From contig NC_044978.1 of assembly GCF_008728515.1 (NCBI RefSeq), positions 1,941,771-2,005,770 of the forward strand: 64,000 bases of DNA, read 5' to 3'. Positions 1 to 10,010 of the stretch are shown here, in pieces. A model generated the notes under the pieces. It searched no databases, was not told the DNA's origin, and saw only the letters and a program-made list of their open reading frames with translations. Every line of letters begins with the position of its first letter. Within the stretch, counting starts at the first letter, position 1. The position numbers were made by a program, and so were the translations under genes. The DNA is from Papio anubis. Its lineage: Eukaryota; Chordata; Mammalia; Primates; Cercopithecidae.

Positions 1-378
1 TCGTTTATCCATTAGTCAGTCGATAGACATTTGGGTTGTTTCTGCTTTTGGCTATTATAATAATGTTGCGATGAGCATTTGTATACAAGTTTTTGTGTGG
101 ACATGGGTTTTCATTTTTCTTGGGGAGATACCTAGGAGTGGAATTTCTGGGTCATATGGTAAGTCTGTATTTCACCATTTGGGGAGTTGCTAGACTGTTT
201 TCCAAAGCAGCGGCAGAATTTCACATTCCCACCTGCAATGTATGAGAGGAGTCCAACTTCCCCACATCCTTGTCAACACTTGTTATTATCTGTCTTTTTT
301 ATTATAGCTATCCTGGTGGATATAAAGTGGTATCTCATTATGGTTTTTATTTTTATTTTCCTGATAACTAATGATCCC
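1..378 (-). mobile_element. L1 fragment, antisense, 3' end of ORF2
   Basis: Reverse-complement L1 sequence from the C-terminal part of ORF2. Seen on the + strand are the antisense versions of the 'one can wait for the site, pre-fixed to the left edge' landmarks of L1: a cctaggagtggaa box, a gggtcatatggtaa box, cccacctgcaatg, and gtggtatctcattatgg. The match fades after about 375. The element runs off the left edge, so its length and TSD cannot be seen. It is divergent and probably a mammalian-wide L1M copy. No coding capacity remains. Confidence 0.8.
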
Positions 379-462
379 ATTTCAATTTAACTGAACTAGG
401 ATATGATATGCAGTATAATGAACAATTTACATGAATTTTTGAGGTTAAATATGAAACATCCA

Positions 463-760
463 CTCAGCATGGGGGCTCACACCTGTAATCCCAGCACTTT
501 GGGAGAGGGAGGTGGAAGGATCACTTGAGGCCAGGAGTTCAAGACCAGCCTGTGCAACATAACAAGACTCCCATCTCTACTAAAAAATGAAAAAATTAGC
601 CAGACTGGTGGTGCATGCCTGTAGTCCTAGCTACTTGAGAGACTGAGGCAGGAGGCTTGCCTGAATCCAGGAATTTGAGGTGCAATGAGCTATGATAACA
701 CCGCTGTACTCTAGCCTGGGGGACTGTGTCTCAAAAACAACAACAAGAGACAGCAAAAAC
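463..760 (+). mobile_element. Alu, old (AluJ-like)
   Basis: A dimeric Alu in + orientation. The left arm has the B box region and the cctgtaatcccagcacttt block. The right arm ends in a weakly A-rich tail of CAA and AAC units. Many CpG sites have decayed and the right arm reads ctatgataac where younger Alus read cgagatc, which suggests an AluJ-type age. No clear TSD was found. Confidence 0.85.
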
Positions 761-2677
761 ATTTTTTGTTTGAGACAGGATGCTTGGGCCGTCACCCACA
801 CTGCCTAGCGATATGCATTTGCTTTCCTTCACCCCTGGGGTTATCACAGCAACATAGTGTGAGACCTACTAAGTACATGAACGCCAATGTCAATATCCTA
901 CATAAGCCAAAGGATTTAGTTTTCTGTTTGTGCTAAGGAAATGCTTTGTTCGGCCTCTTCCCTCAGATGCCGGCACACCAGATGTCCTTGAAGCAGGCAG
1001 CAAGGCTTCGTGCATTGCCGGCGGCCTCTCAGCTTGTCCCTGGACACTCTTCTCAGAACTCTGGGTACAGTTTACCTCTGCTTCTCTAATGACACTTAAT
1101 CACTTTTTATCTTAAATTACGGTGTGGTTTTGTTTCCATTTTGTGTTCTGATCATGCTTAATGGCTCATTAGAGAGTCTGGCTCTTGGAGCTTGAAGGCA
1201 GGCGGGCCCCACATTTGTGTTTGTTTGTTTTCCAGTTTGTTTCCTCCACAGCACCTGGCTGTGCATCCTCGGTGAACAAATGACTGACGTGTGCATGATC
1301 TATTTTCAGTTGTCTGATAAATGTCATTTATGGCGGTGGATAATCCTCAAATATATATCACAATATACGGTGCTGTGATCAAATTTTCCTCCTAAAATAA
1401 CCTGTGCAAGGTGTTCATACTTTTATACCAACACCGACATTTTCATTCTTTAGAACCTTAATATTTTATGTCTGTGACTTGAATAAACATGAACATGAAA
1501 ACATGTGGAAGAGGCTGTTTCTATCTCCTGCTAGCAAGAAGCAGAAAGAATATATTTACGTGCCATATTCAGGATATCCTTGCCATTTGTGTTATTACTG
1601 CAAGGAAAAGGCCCTGGCGTCATCTAATGTTGCCCTTTCTTTTTCCTGGTTGGATGACAACCAGGTTGCGTCCATCACGCTGGAAGCTTCTTTGCACATT
1701 CAATGCACAGTCTCCTAGATCTGAAGAAGGCAGCTTGATGTTTCTCCTTTTTTTAATGAATGCATTTGGTTTTCTTGTGTTTTCAGCTTCTCCTTTTGCT
1801 CTTCCTTTGGTGTTTCCTGATGCAACTCCTTGTCTCCAGTGGCACAGTCTGAGACAAGATCACTGACCTTCACACTCTCCTCACACTTAGAGGGCACAGT
1901 GGTCAAATGGATCCTTCGTGAGAGTTCCAGTCTTAAACACGTCAGGTAATCAAAGGTATTTTTGACAGTCACTCTCCTCTAGGATGCTTTATGCATTGCA
2001 GGGTATCTTCTTTCCTTGATTTAAATGATTTATTCACCAGCTTCAGTTTCGTAGGTTCTTACTAGAAAACGCACAGCAGGCCTCTTGTTTTAGGAAAATT
2101 CCCGTGTCTTTGCCATTGAAATGGGAGCTCCTGAGTCTTAAACATGCTTTCTCCAGTCTAAGTAAATTCCCTTGGATTTATTCCCACAATAATGCAGGAG
2201 TGTTCCTTATCATTTTTGTTTGGGATAATCCTAACCCAAATTCGAATTCAACCTTGACAATTGAATTCTGGATGCTGAACCCTGCAATTTAGGAAAGTAA
2301 TTCTATCTGTTGAGTCGAAATCCTGCTTAAGCCTTTTCAACATCATTATCAAACTTACCTACTTCCCACTTTCCTGTTTTTGGCCCCTTTCCTCCTTAGG
2401 AAAGTCATTTTCCTTGTGTCACTCTTTTTGGGGGTAGTTTGCATTTTCTATTCATTATCCTCAAGCTAGTTCATCTTGCAGCCTCTGGGCTTTCTGTCTG
2501 CCAGGTCCATTTGTTTGAACATCCAGAAGTGCATGTTCTTTTGCAGGCTTCTTGAATTTATCTAAATTTGGGCCCTTCCATCGTCCTCTCTATCACAAAC
2601 ATCAAATGAGAGTGGACATCTTCATCTGCTCTTATATTAATGCCAGGCCATTTTGCTGTAATTTGTTTAACACTCTT
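761..2677. other. Unique sequence, no feature recognised
   Basis: About 1.9 kb with no repeat I can name and no convincing exon. Open frames up to 125 codons (1404-1972, both strands) overlap one another, lack a plausible splice context or family resemblance, and look like chance. Base composition is moderately AT-rich. Confidence 0.5.
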
Positions 2678-2912
2678 CAATTTATTTATTTTTTTTGAGA
2701 CGGAGTTTTGCTCTGTCGCCCAGGCTGGAGTGCGGTGGCATGATCTCGGCTCACTGCAAGCTCCGCCTCCCGGGTTCACACCATTCTCCTGCCTCAGCCT
2801 CCCGAGTAGCTGGGACTACAGTCACCTGCCACCATGCCCAGCTAATTTTTGTATTTTTAGTAGAGACAGGGTTTCACCGTGTTAGTCAGGATGGTCTCGA
2901 ACTCCTGACCTT
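2678..2912 (-). mobile_element. AluY-like, antisense, 5'-truncated
   Basis: Antisense Alu starting at a T-rich tail and ending inside the left arm at ctcctgaccttg, so the element's own 5' end is missing. The gcaagctccgcctcccgggttcac type block and the gttagtcaggatggtctcg variant are typical of young AluY or late AluS copies. This is one of the younger Alus in the window. Confidence 0.88.
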
Positions 2913-3159
2913 GAACAACACTTTTTCTTTTTAAAGTATAAGTATGTTCCAGCATTATGTAATATGATTTCCTAAAATCCAAATTTAACTGGGCAGGCTG
3001 TGTTTAATTTTGTAAATTATCCCTTTATCTCTTGTCCCTGTGACTTGAGATCCAGCTTTGTGGGCATCACAGCAATGGCTTTGGGGTATGAGTAGGACGA
3101 ATCTGTGCAACTTTTGCCCAGATAAGCAAAGTGTAGTTTAGCATTGAGCAGTCTCCCCT

Positions 3160-3607
3160 GGTGGGTTATTTTCCTAGGACCATTGTCACAAAGTATCACA
3201 AAGTAGGTGGCTTAGAGCAACAGCAATTTATTCTCTCACAGTTATGGAGGCACCAGAAGCCCCAGATCAAGGTGTCAGCAGGGCCATGTTCCCTCTGAGA
3301 ATCCTGGGGTAGGATCTCTTCCAAGCCTCTCTGCTGGCCTCCGGTAGCGCCTTGGCTGGAGGCCGCATAACTGCAGTCCTTGCAGGGAGTCTCTGTTTAT
3401 GTGTCTGTCTCTTCGCATGCCTTCTCTTTCTAAATAAGGATGCAAGTTACGATATTGGATTAAGGGCCCTCCCCTACACCAGTATGAACTCATCTTAACT
3501 AACTACATCTGCGATGACCCTGTTTCCAAATAAGGTCACATTCTAGGTACCGGGGGTTAAGACTTCAACATACCTTTTTTTCAGGGACATAAATCAACCC
3601 ATAACAT
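3160..3607 (-). mobile_element. MLT1-type MaLR LTR, antisense
   Basis: A solo LTR of the ERVL-MaLR class in reverse orientation. Landmarks on the + strand are the ggtggcttagagcaacagcaattt block (antisense poly(A)-signal end), tcaaggtgtcagcagggcc, ggattaagggccctcccc, ccaaataaggtcac and the terminal cccataaca. No internal retroviral sequence follows on either side, so it is a solo LTR. The subfamily within MLT1 is not resolved. Confidence 0.75.
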
Positions 3608-4146
3608 ATTAGGAGACACTTTAAAAAACTCCAGTTCAGTATTATTTGCACTGAGACAAGACAGCAGCCCAGGGTCCGAAGAAATCCTTGTCAGTTAAAG
3701 GTTTAAGCAAATAGGAACATTTTTATGTAGAATAAAAATTCGTTCTTGAAACTTGGAAGAACTGCATTAGTCAGGAATAGGATATTGCAACTATACAAAA
3801 GTGTAGAACACAAAAGTTTAGTGATGAGAAATATTCATATTATAGTAAGTGAATAAAGCTTATATGATTATAGCAATTTATTTAATGAAAGTATTTTCTG
3901 GCATCTCAGTTATGTGCTGAGTGTTCAAGCACTCAGTCTGCACACATGAGCTTACAGTCCATAAGACAAAAATGATAATTATTCAAATTATTAATTTGTT
4001 TATAGCTGTAACTATAATTGATGTGGTAAAGAAACATAGGGTATTATAAAAACAGGTACTTGAGAGGATTCACTGTGAAAGAATGTCAGGTATTTTATAA
4101 GAAAATGAAAACCACGGCTATTTGCATTTGGGAAAAATACATTAAT
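3608..4146. other. AT-rich sequence, possible decayed L2
   Basis: Mostly unique AT-rich DNA. The stretch around 3905-4090 weakly resembles an antisense L2 body (gtgctgagtgttc, then gcttacagtccataagac), but the match is too poor to call with confidence. Confidence 0.35.
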
Positions 4147-4462
4147 AGGTGTAAATTAGGCCGGGTGCAGTGGCTCACGCCTGTAATTTCAGCCCTTTGG
4201 GAGGTCTAGGCGGGCAGATCACCTGAGGTCAGGAGTTCGAGACCAGCCTGGCCAATGTGGTGAAACTCCGTCTCTACTAAAAATACAAAAATTAGCCAGG
4301 CATGATGGTGCACCACTGTAATCCCAGCTACTCAAGAGGCTGAGACAGGAGAATTGCTTGAACCTGGGAGGCGGAGGTTGCAGTGAGCCGAGATCACACC
4401 ATTGCACTCCAGCTGGGGTGACAAGAGTGAGACTCCATCTCAAAAAAAAAAAGGTGTAAATT
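4147..4462 (+). mobile_element. AluS-like with 11-bp TSD
   Basis: A full-length dimeric Alu (4159-4451) with ggccgggtgcagtggctcac at the 5' end and an 11-A tail. It is bounded by a perfect direct repeat, AGGTGTAAATT, at 4147-4157 and 4452-4462, the signature of L1-driven target-primed insertion. The right arm reads gccgagatcacaccattgcac. AluS grade. Confidence 0.95.
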
Positions 4463-4569
4463 TATTTATGTAAAAAGTGAATAGTGTATATAAGCTGCTT
4501 CACAAACTTTTTGAGGACAATATATTCACTTAAAAAATTCCCAATTAATTACTTATACATCCCTGACTT

Positions 4570-4885
4570 TCAGTGACTCCCCATGGCACTTAGCATCAAA
4601 TCTAAACTCCAGGCTATGACTTGTGAGTTCTCCCTTTCTAGTTCTTGTCTCTCCTCAACCTCATCTCCTGTCACAGTCCTTCCACTCTCTCATAGCTTCC
4701 TATTCTCCAACTACCCGAGTCTTCTTGCGGTTCCTCAAATATGCCAAGCTCGTTCCGGCCTCAGGGCCTTGCACCCACTGTTTCCTTTATGTAGAAAGCT
4801 GTATGCTCAGATCTTGGACAGGGCAACCCCTCTGCTCATCATCTGGGAGGGCATCTGTGACAACTAAGATAGCCCTTCATGCCAA
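4570..4885 (+). mobile_element. L2 fragment
   Basis: Decayed L2 LINE, sense orientation, from the end of the ORF and start of the 3' region. Recognisable blocks are gcatcaaatctaaactccagg, gttcctcaaatatgccaagctcgttc, ggcctcagggccttgcac and the ctcatcatctggg block. Non-coding; any open frame here is a relic. Confidence 0.7.
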
Positions 4886-5120
4886 ACCCACTCTCTTTCT
4901 ATGGCATTTTTTATTGGTTTTACAGCAGCTGCAGTGTCAGAAAAGATCACATTTTAAAAACCGTTTTTTTTTTTTGTTTTTTTTTTTTAAATTCTCTGTC
5001 TTTCCCCAGTGTAATGGTGGCACTGTGACAGCTAGCATTGGGAATGTAATTAGATGGGGGAGCACATTTTCCAAAAGGCTCACCTACTCCACAAAAGTAA
5101 GGTATTTTGCTGACGTGATA

Positions 5121-5299
5121 TTTAAGACTTTCTTTTTTTTTTTTCTTTTTGAGACAGAGTCTCGCTCTGTCACCCAGCCTGTAGTGCAGTGGTGTGATCT
5201 TGGCTTATTGCAACCTCCACCTCCCGAGTTCAAGCGATTCTCCTGCCTCAGTCTCCCGAGTAGTTGTGACTACAGGCACGCGGCATGTTTTAAGACTTT
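5121..5299 (-). mobile_element. Truncated Alu with TSD, antisense
   Basis: A partial Alu (5132-5288): T-rich tail, then the right monomer in reverse, ending at ctacaggcacgcggcatg. The rest is missing (5' truncation). It is flanked by TTTAAGACTTT at 5121-5131 and 5289-5299. The right copy of this TSD overlaps the left TSD of the neighbouring L1 (5292-5307), so both elements used essentially the same target. Confidence 0.85.
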
Positions 5300-5307
5300 G
5301 ATGAAAG

Positions 5308-6924
5308 AGGGAGGATCTTGGCTGGAGGCAGGACTAGATAGCAGCTTCCACTTGGATCGACAGAGCAGCATGTGGAGCCTTGCACTGTGAACATTTGCTC
5401 CAGAACGACTGCAGGAATAAATCAGGAAAGCCGCGAGAACCCATAGGCCCTCTGAAGGAAGCGGATTGCTCCTGCAGGACCCGGGAGTCACCCCGAATAC
5501 TGAGTGCCCAAACTGCGGAAGTGGGAAGGGAGATTGTCCGCCCCCAAATACCAAATACACACCTTCACTGGGAAACCTGAAGGTCTAGATCACGGGAGAA
5601 GATTCTGACTTTACCTGGAGCTGAGTCAGTTTAGAGAGTCAAGTGAAACACGGGGATAGAAGCAGCAGCAGGAAGAGCCCTGGGGCTCCCTCCATGGGTC
5701 CCATAGCAAGCATGTCTGCCCTGCCTCACGGGGGTCCTTAGGGAGGGCTGTCAGAGGCACTGGGAAAAGGCCACAGGGAGAAGAAACCTTCCAGCTGAAC
5801 TTTGTAACAATTTGAGCTGATGGAGAAGTCTCCTGGCCAGAACTCGGGGGCGGGTGTGAGTCAGCCTCCACAGTAGGGGGTGCACCCAAGCCCTACTTGC
5901 TTTTGCAGCTGGGAGCAGAGGAGCCTGGGGCGAGTTCTCAGCCTTGCTCACCCACTGCCTGGGACCGGTGGAGCCTGGGGCGAGTTCTTAGCCCAGCTCA
6001 CCCACTGTCTGGGAGGTGGGGAGCCTGGGGCGAGTTCTTAGCCCAGCTCGCCCACGCCTGGGAGGTGGGCGAGTTCTAAGCCCCGCTCGCCCCATGCCTG
6101 GGAGGTGGGGAGCCTGGGGCAAGTTCTTAGCCCTGCTCGCCCACTGCTTGGAAACAGACTTGGTGCTGTTGTGGTGGGAGATGGTGGGAGTGAGACTGGC
6201 CCTTTCTGTTGCATGGGAGCTGGATGAGCCCTGTGACTGTGGCTTTCTCCCACTTCTCTGATATGCTGCATGACACAGTTGAGGCAGCCATAATACTCCT
6301 AGTAACGTAACTCCATTAATCTGGGAATCTCACCCCCATCTCCCACAGCAGCCACAGCAAGACCCACCCAAGGAGAGTCTGAGCTCAGACATACCTAGCC
6401 TGCCCCCACCTAATGGTCCTCCCTACCCACCCAGGTAGCTGAAGACAAAGGGCATATCCTCTTGGGAGTTCTAGGGCCCTGACCACCACGTGTTCCTCCC
6501 TATAGTACCGCAGCTGATGCTCTCTTGAAAGCGCCGCCTCCTGGCAGGAGCCCAAACAGCACAAAAATAGTGCATTAAACAGCCAAAGCTAAGGACCCTC
6601 ACAGAGTCCATTTCACCCTCCTGCCACTTCCACCAGAGAAGATGCTGGTATGCATGGCTGAGAGACTTACAGATGGCTCATATCACAGGACTGTGTAGAC
6701 AACCGGAGCCAGGTAGACTTGCTGAGTGACTAGACCCAGAAGAGAGAGAATAATCACTACAGCTCGGCTCCCAGGAAGCCACATCCCTAGGAAGAGGGGG
6801 AGAGTGCTACATCAAGGGAACACGCATGGGACAAAAGACTCTGAGCAACATCCTTCAGGGCTAGACCGTCCCTCTGACAGAGCCTTCACAAACGAGAAGG
6901 AACCAGAAAACCAACCCTGGTAAT
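5308..6924 (+). promoter_or_regulatory. L1 5' UTR (internal promoter region)
   Basis: The sequence between the 5' TSD and the ORF1 ATG corresponds to the L1 5' UTR, which in active L1s holds an RNA polymerase II promoter for the full-length transcript and often an antisense promoter. It is GC- and CpG-richer than its surroundings and contains a five-unit tandem array (5921-6157). The gggagtgagactggccc and ctttctcccacttc blocks are shared with older primate L1 5' UTRs. Present activity cannot be judged from sequence. Confidence 0.7.
5921..6157 (+). repeat. 50-bp tandem array in the L1 5' UTR
   Basis: Five head-to-tail units of about 50 bp starting gagcctggggcgagttct: 5921-5970, 5971-6020, 6021-6069, a shortened unit at 6070-6109 that lacks its first ten bases, and 6110-6157. 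Units are roughly 85-95% alike by eye. Such monomer arrays are known in older primate L1 5' UTRs, and copy number may vary between individuals. Confidence 0.85.
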
Positions 6925-7903
6925 ATGACAAAACGAGGTTCTTCAACACCACCCAAAATCCCACTAGCTCACCAGCAACAGATCCAAACCGAGAAGAAAT
7001 CCCTGATTTACCTGAAAAAGAATTCAGAAGATTAGTTATTAGGCTAATCAAGGAGGCACCAGAGAAAGGTGAGGCCTAATTTAAGGAAGTCAAAGAAATG
7101 ACACAAGAAATGAGGGGAAAAATTTTCAAGGAAATAGCATAAATAAAAAAGAATGGAAACTTCAGGAAACAATGGACACACTTATAGAAATGCAAAATGC
7201 TCTGGAACGTCTTAGCAATAGACTTGAACAAGCAGAAGAAAGAACTTCAGAGCTTGAAGACAAGGCTTTCAAATTAACCCAATCCTACAAAGACAAAGAA
7301 AAAAGAAGAAGAAAATATGAACAAGGCCTCCAAGAAGTCTGGGATTATGTAAAATGACCAAACCTAAGAATAATTGGCCTTCCTGAGGAAGAAGAGAAAT
7401 CTAAAAATTTGGAAAACATATTTGGGGGAATAATCAAGGAAAACTTCCTCAGCCTTGCTAGAAACCTGGACATCCAAATACAATAAGCACAAAGAACACC
7501 TGGGAAATTAATCACAAAAAGATCATCGCCTACCCATGTTGTCATCAGATTATCTAAATTAAGATGAAGGAAAGAATTGTAAGAGCAGTGAGGCAAAGCA
7601 CCAGGTAACTTAGAAAGGAAAACCTATTAGATTAGCAGCAGATTTCTCAGCAGAAACCCTACAAGCTAGAAGAGATTGTGGCCCTATCTTCAGCCTCCTT
7701 AAGCAAAAACAATTATCAGCCAAGAATTTTGTATCTAGTGAAACTAAACTTCATAAACGAAGGAAAGATAAAGTCTTTTTCAGACAACTAAGTGGGAGAG
7801 AATTCACCACTACCACGCCAGCACTATAAGAACTGCAAAAAGGAGCTCTAAATCTTGAAACAAATCCTGGAAACACATCAAAACAGACCTCCTTAAAGCA
7901 TAA
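6925..7903 (+). pseudogene. L1 ORF1 relic
   Basis: Remains of the L1 ORF1 RNA-binding and chaperone protein. The ATG at 6925 opens a frame that soon meets a stop, while the frame matching the ORF1 consensus continues in another phase (cctgaaaaagaattcag), so at least one frameshift has occurred, and TAA interrupts that frame near 7078. The clearest surviving piece is 7172-7357, a Lys/Glu-rich coiled-coil segment containing RLEQAEERTSELEDK, corresponding to the trimerising region. The later RRM and C-terminal regions are present only in shifted fragments. It would normally make the L1 RNP with ORF2p. Non-functional here. Confidence 0.85.
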
Positions 7904-8450
7904 ATCTCACGGGACCTATAAAACAAAAATACAATTAAAAAAAAAAAAAAGAACCATGGTATACAGGCAGTAAGTAGCATAATGAATGGAATGGTACCTC
8001 ACATCTCAATACTAACATTTAATGTAAATGGCCTAAGTGCTGCACTTAAAAGAGGCAGAATTTCAGAATCCATAATAATTCACCAACCATCTGCTGCCTT
8101 CAAGAGACTCACCTAACAGATAAGGACTCACATAAACTTAAGGTAATTGGGTGGAAAAAGACATTCCATGCAAATGGACACCAAAAGTGAGCAGGAGTAG
8201 CTATTATTATATCAGACAAAATAAACTTTAAAGCAACAGCAATTAAAAAAGACAAAGAAGGACATTATATAATGCTGAAAGGCCTTGTCCAACAGGAAAA
8301 TGTCACAATCCTAAATATATATGCACCTAACACTGGTGCTCCTAAGTTTATAAAACAATTACTAATAGACCTAAGGAATAATAAAGACAGCAACACAATA
8401 ATAGCGGGGGACTTCAGTACTCCACTGATAGCAGTAGACAAGTCATTAAG

Positions 8451-8773
8451 ATTGAAAGTCAGGTCAGGCACAGTGACTCATGCCTGTAATCCCAGCATTT
8501 TGGGAGGCCAAGATGGGAGGATCACCTGAGGTCAGGAGTTGAAGACCAGCCTGGCCAACATGGTGAAACACTGTCTCTACTAAAAATGCAAAAATTAGCC
8601 AGGTGTGGTGGTGTGTGCCTGTGATCCCAGCTACTTGGGAGGCTAAGGCAGGAGAATCACTTGAACCTGGGAGGTGGAGGTTGCTGTGAGCCAAGATCAC
8701 ATCACTGCGCTCCAGCCTGGGTGGCAGAGCAAGGCTCCATCTTAAAAAGAAAAAAAAAGAAAAAAGAAAGTCA
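8451..8773 (+). mobile_element. Alu inserted in L1 ORF2 (endonuclease part)
   Basis: Full-length AluS-grade element (8462-8765), ggtcaggcacagtgactcatg to a G-interrupted A tail. The L1 sequence resumes with the repeated gaaagtca (8454-8461 and 8766-8773), a short TSD. It proves the Alu is younger than the L1 at 5308-12629. Confidence 0.92.
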
Positions 8774-9688
8774 ACACGGAAACAATGGATTTAAGCTGTA
8801 CCTTGGAACAAATGGATATTAACAGATATTTACAGAACATTCTACCCAACAACCATAGAATATGCATTCTCTTCATCAACACATGGAACATTCTCCAAGG
8901 TCGACCATATGATAGGCCACAAAATGAGCCTCAATAAAATTAAGAAAAATAAATCAAATCAAGCACTCTCTCAGACTACAGTGGAATAAAACTGGAAATT
9001 AACTTCAAAAGGAACCTTCAAAACTATGTAAATACATGGAAATTAAATAACCTTCTTCTGCACGAGCATTGGGTCAAAAATGAAATCAAGATGGAAATTA
9101 AAAAATTCTTCAAATTGAATGACAATAGTGACACAACCTATCCAAATCTCTGGGCTATAGCAAAGGCAGTACGAAGAGGAAAGTTTATAGCCCTAAATAC
9201 CTACATCAAAAAGTCTGAAAGAGCACAAACGGACATTCTAAAGTCAAACCTCAAGCAGCTAGAGAAACAAGAACCAAACTCAAACCCAGCAGAAGAAAGG
9301 AAATAACCAAGATCAGAGCAGCACTAAATGAAGTTGAAACAAACAAACAAACACAAAAGATAAATGAAACAAAAAGCTGTTTCTTTGAAAAGATAAATAA
9401 AATTGATAGACCATTAGCAAGATTAACCAAGGAAAGAAGAGAGAAAATCCAAATAACCTCACTAAAAAATGAAAAAGGAGATACTGCAACTGACACTACT
9501 GAAATACAAAAGATCATTCAAGGCTACTATGAACATTTTTAGGCACATAAACCAGAAAACCTAGAGGAGATGGACAAATTCCTGAAAAGATACAACCCAC
9601 CTAGCTTAAATCAGGGAGAATTAGATGCCCTGAACAGACCAATAAGAAGCAGCAAGATTGAAATGTCAATAAAAAAAAAAAATTACCA

Positions 9689-10010
9689 GGCTGGGCACGG
9701 TGACTCATGCCTGTAATCCCAGCACTTTGGAAGGCCAAGGTGGGTGATCACGAGGTCAGGAGATCGAGGCCATTCTGGCTAACACAGTGAAACCCCATCT
9801 CTACTAAAAATACAAAAAATTAGCTGCGTGTGGTGGCATGTGCCTGTAGTCCCAGCTACTCAGGAGGCTGAGGCAGGAGAATCGCTTGAACCCAGGAGGC
9901 TTAGGCAGGAGAATCGCTTGAACCCAGGAGGCGGAGGTTGCAGTGAGCCAAGATCATGCCACTGTACAACAGCCTGGGTGACAAAGTGAGACTGTGTCTC
10001 AAAAAAAATA
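9689..10010 (+). mobile_element. AluY-like in L1 ORF2, with internal 32-bp duplication
   Basis: Full-length Alu in + orientation. The left arm reads gatcacgaggtcaggagatcg and ctggctaacacagtgaaacc, a Y-type signature. The right arm has a perfect-but-one tandem duplication of 32 bp (9868-9899 and 9900-9931), making it longer than usual. It lies between the linker and RT parts of the L1 ORF2 relic. Flanking A-rich sequence with attaccag and atgccaac gives a poor, decayed TSD. Confidence 0.92.

Noticed and set aside
4623..5390. 255-codon plus-strand frame, the longest in the window
   Set aside because: It runs through an L2 relic, T-rich runs, an antisense Alu fragment and L1 5' UTR. The typical Alu-encoded string FSCLSLPSS is visible. 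No gene.
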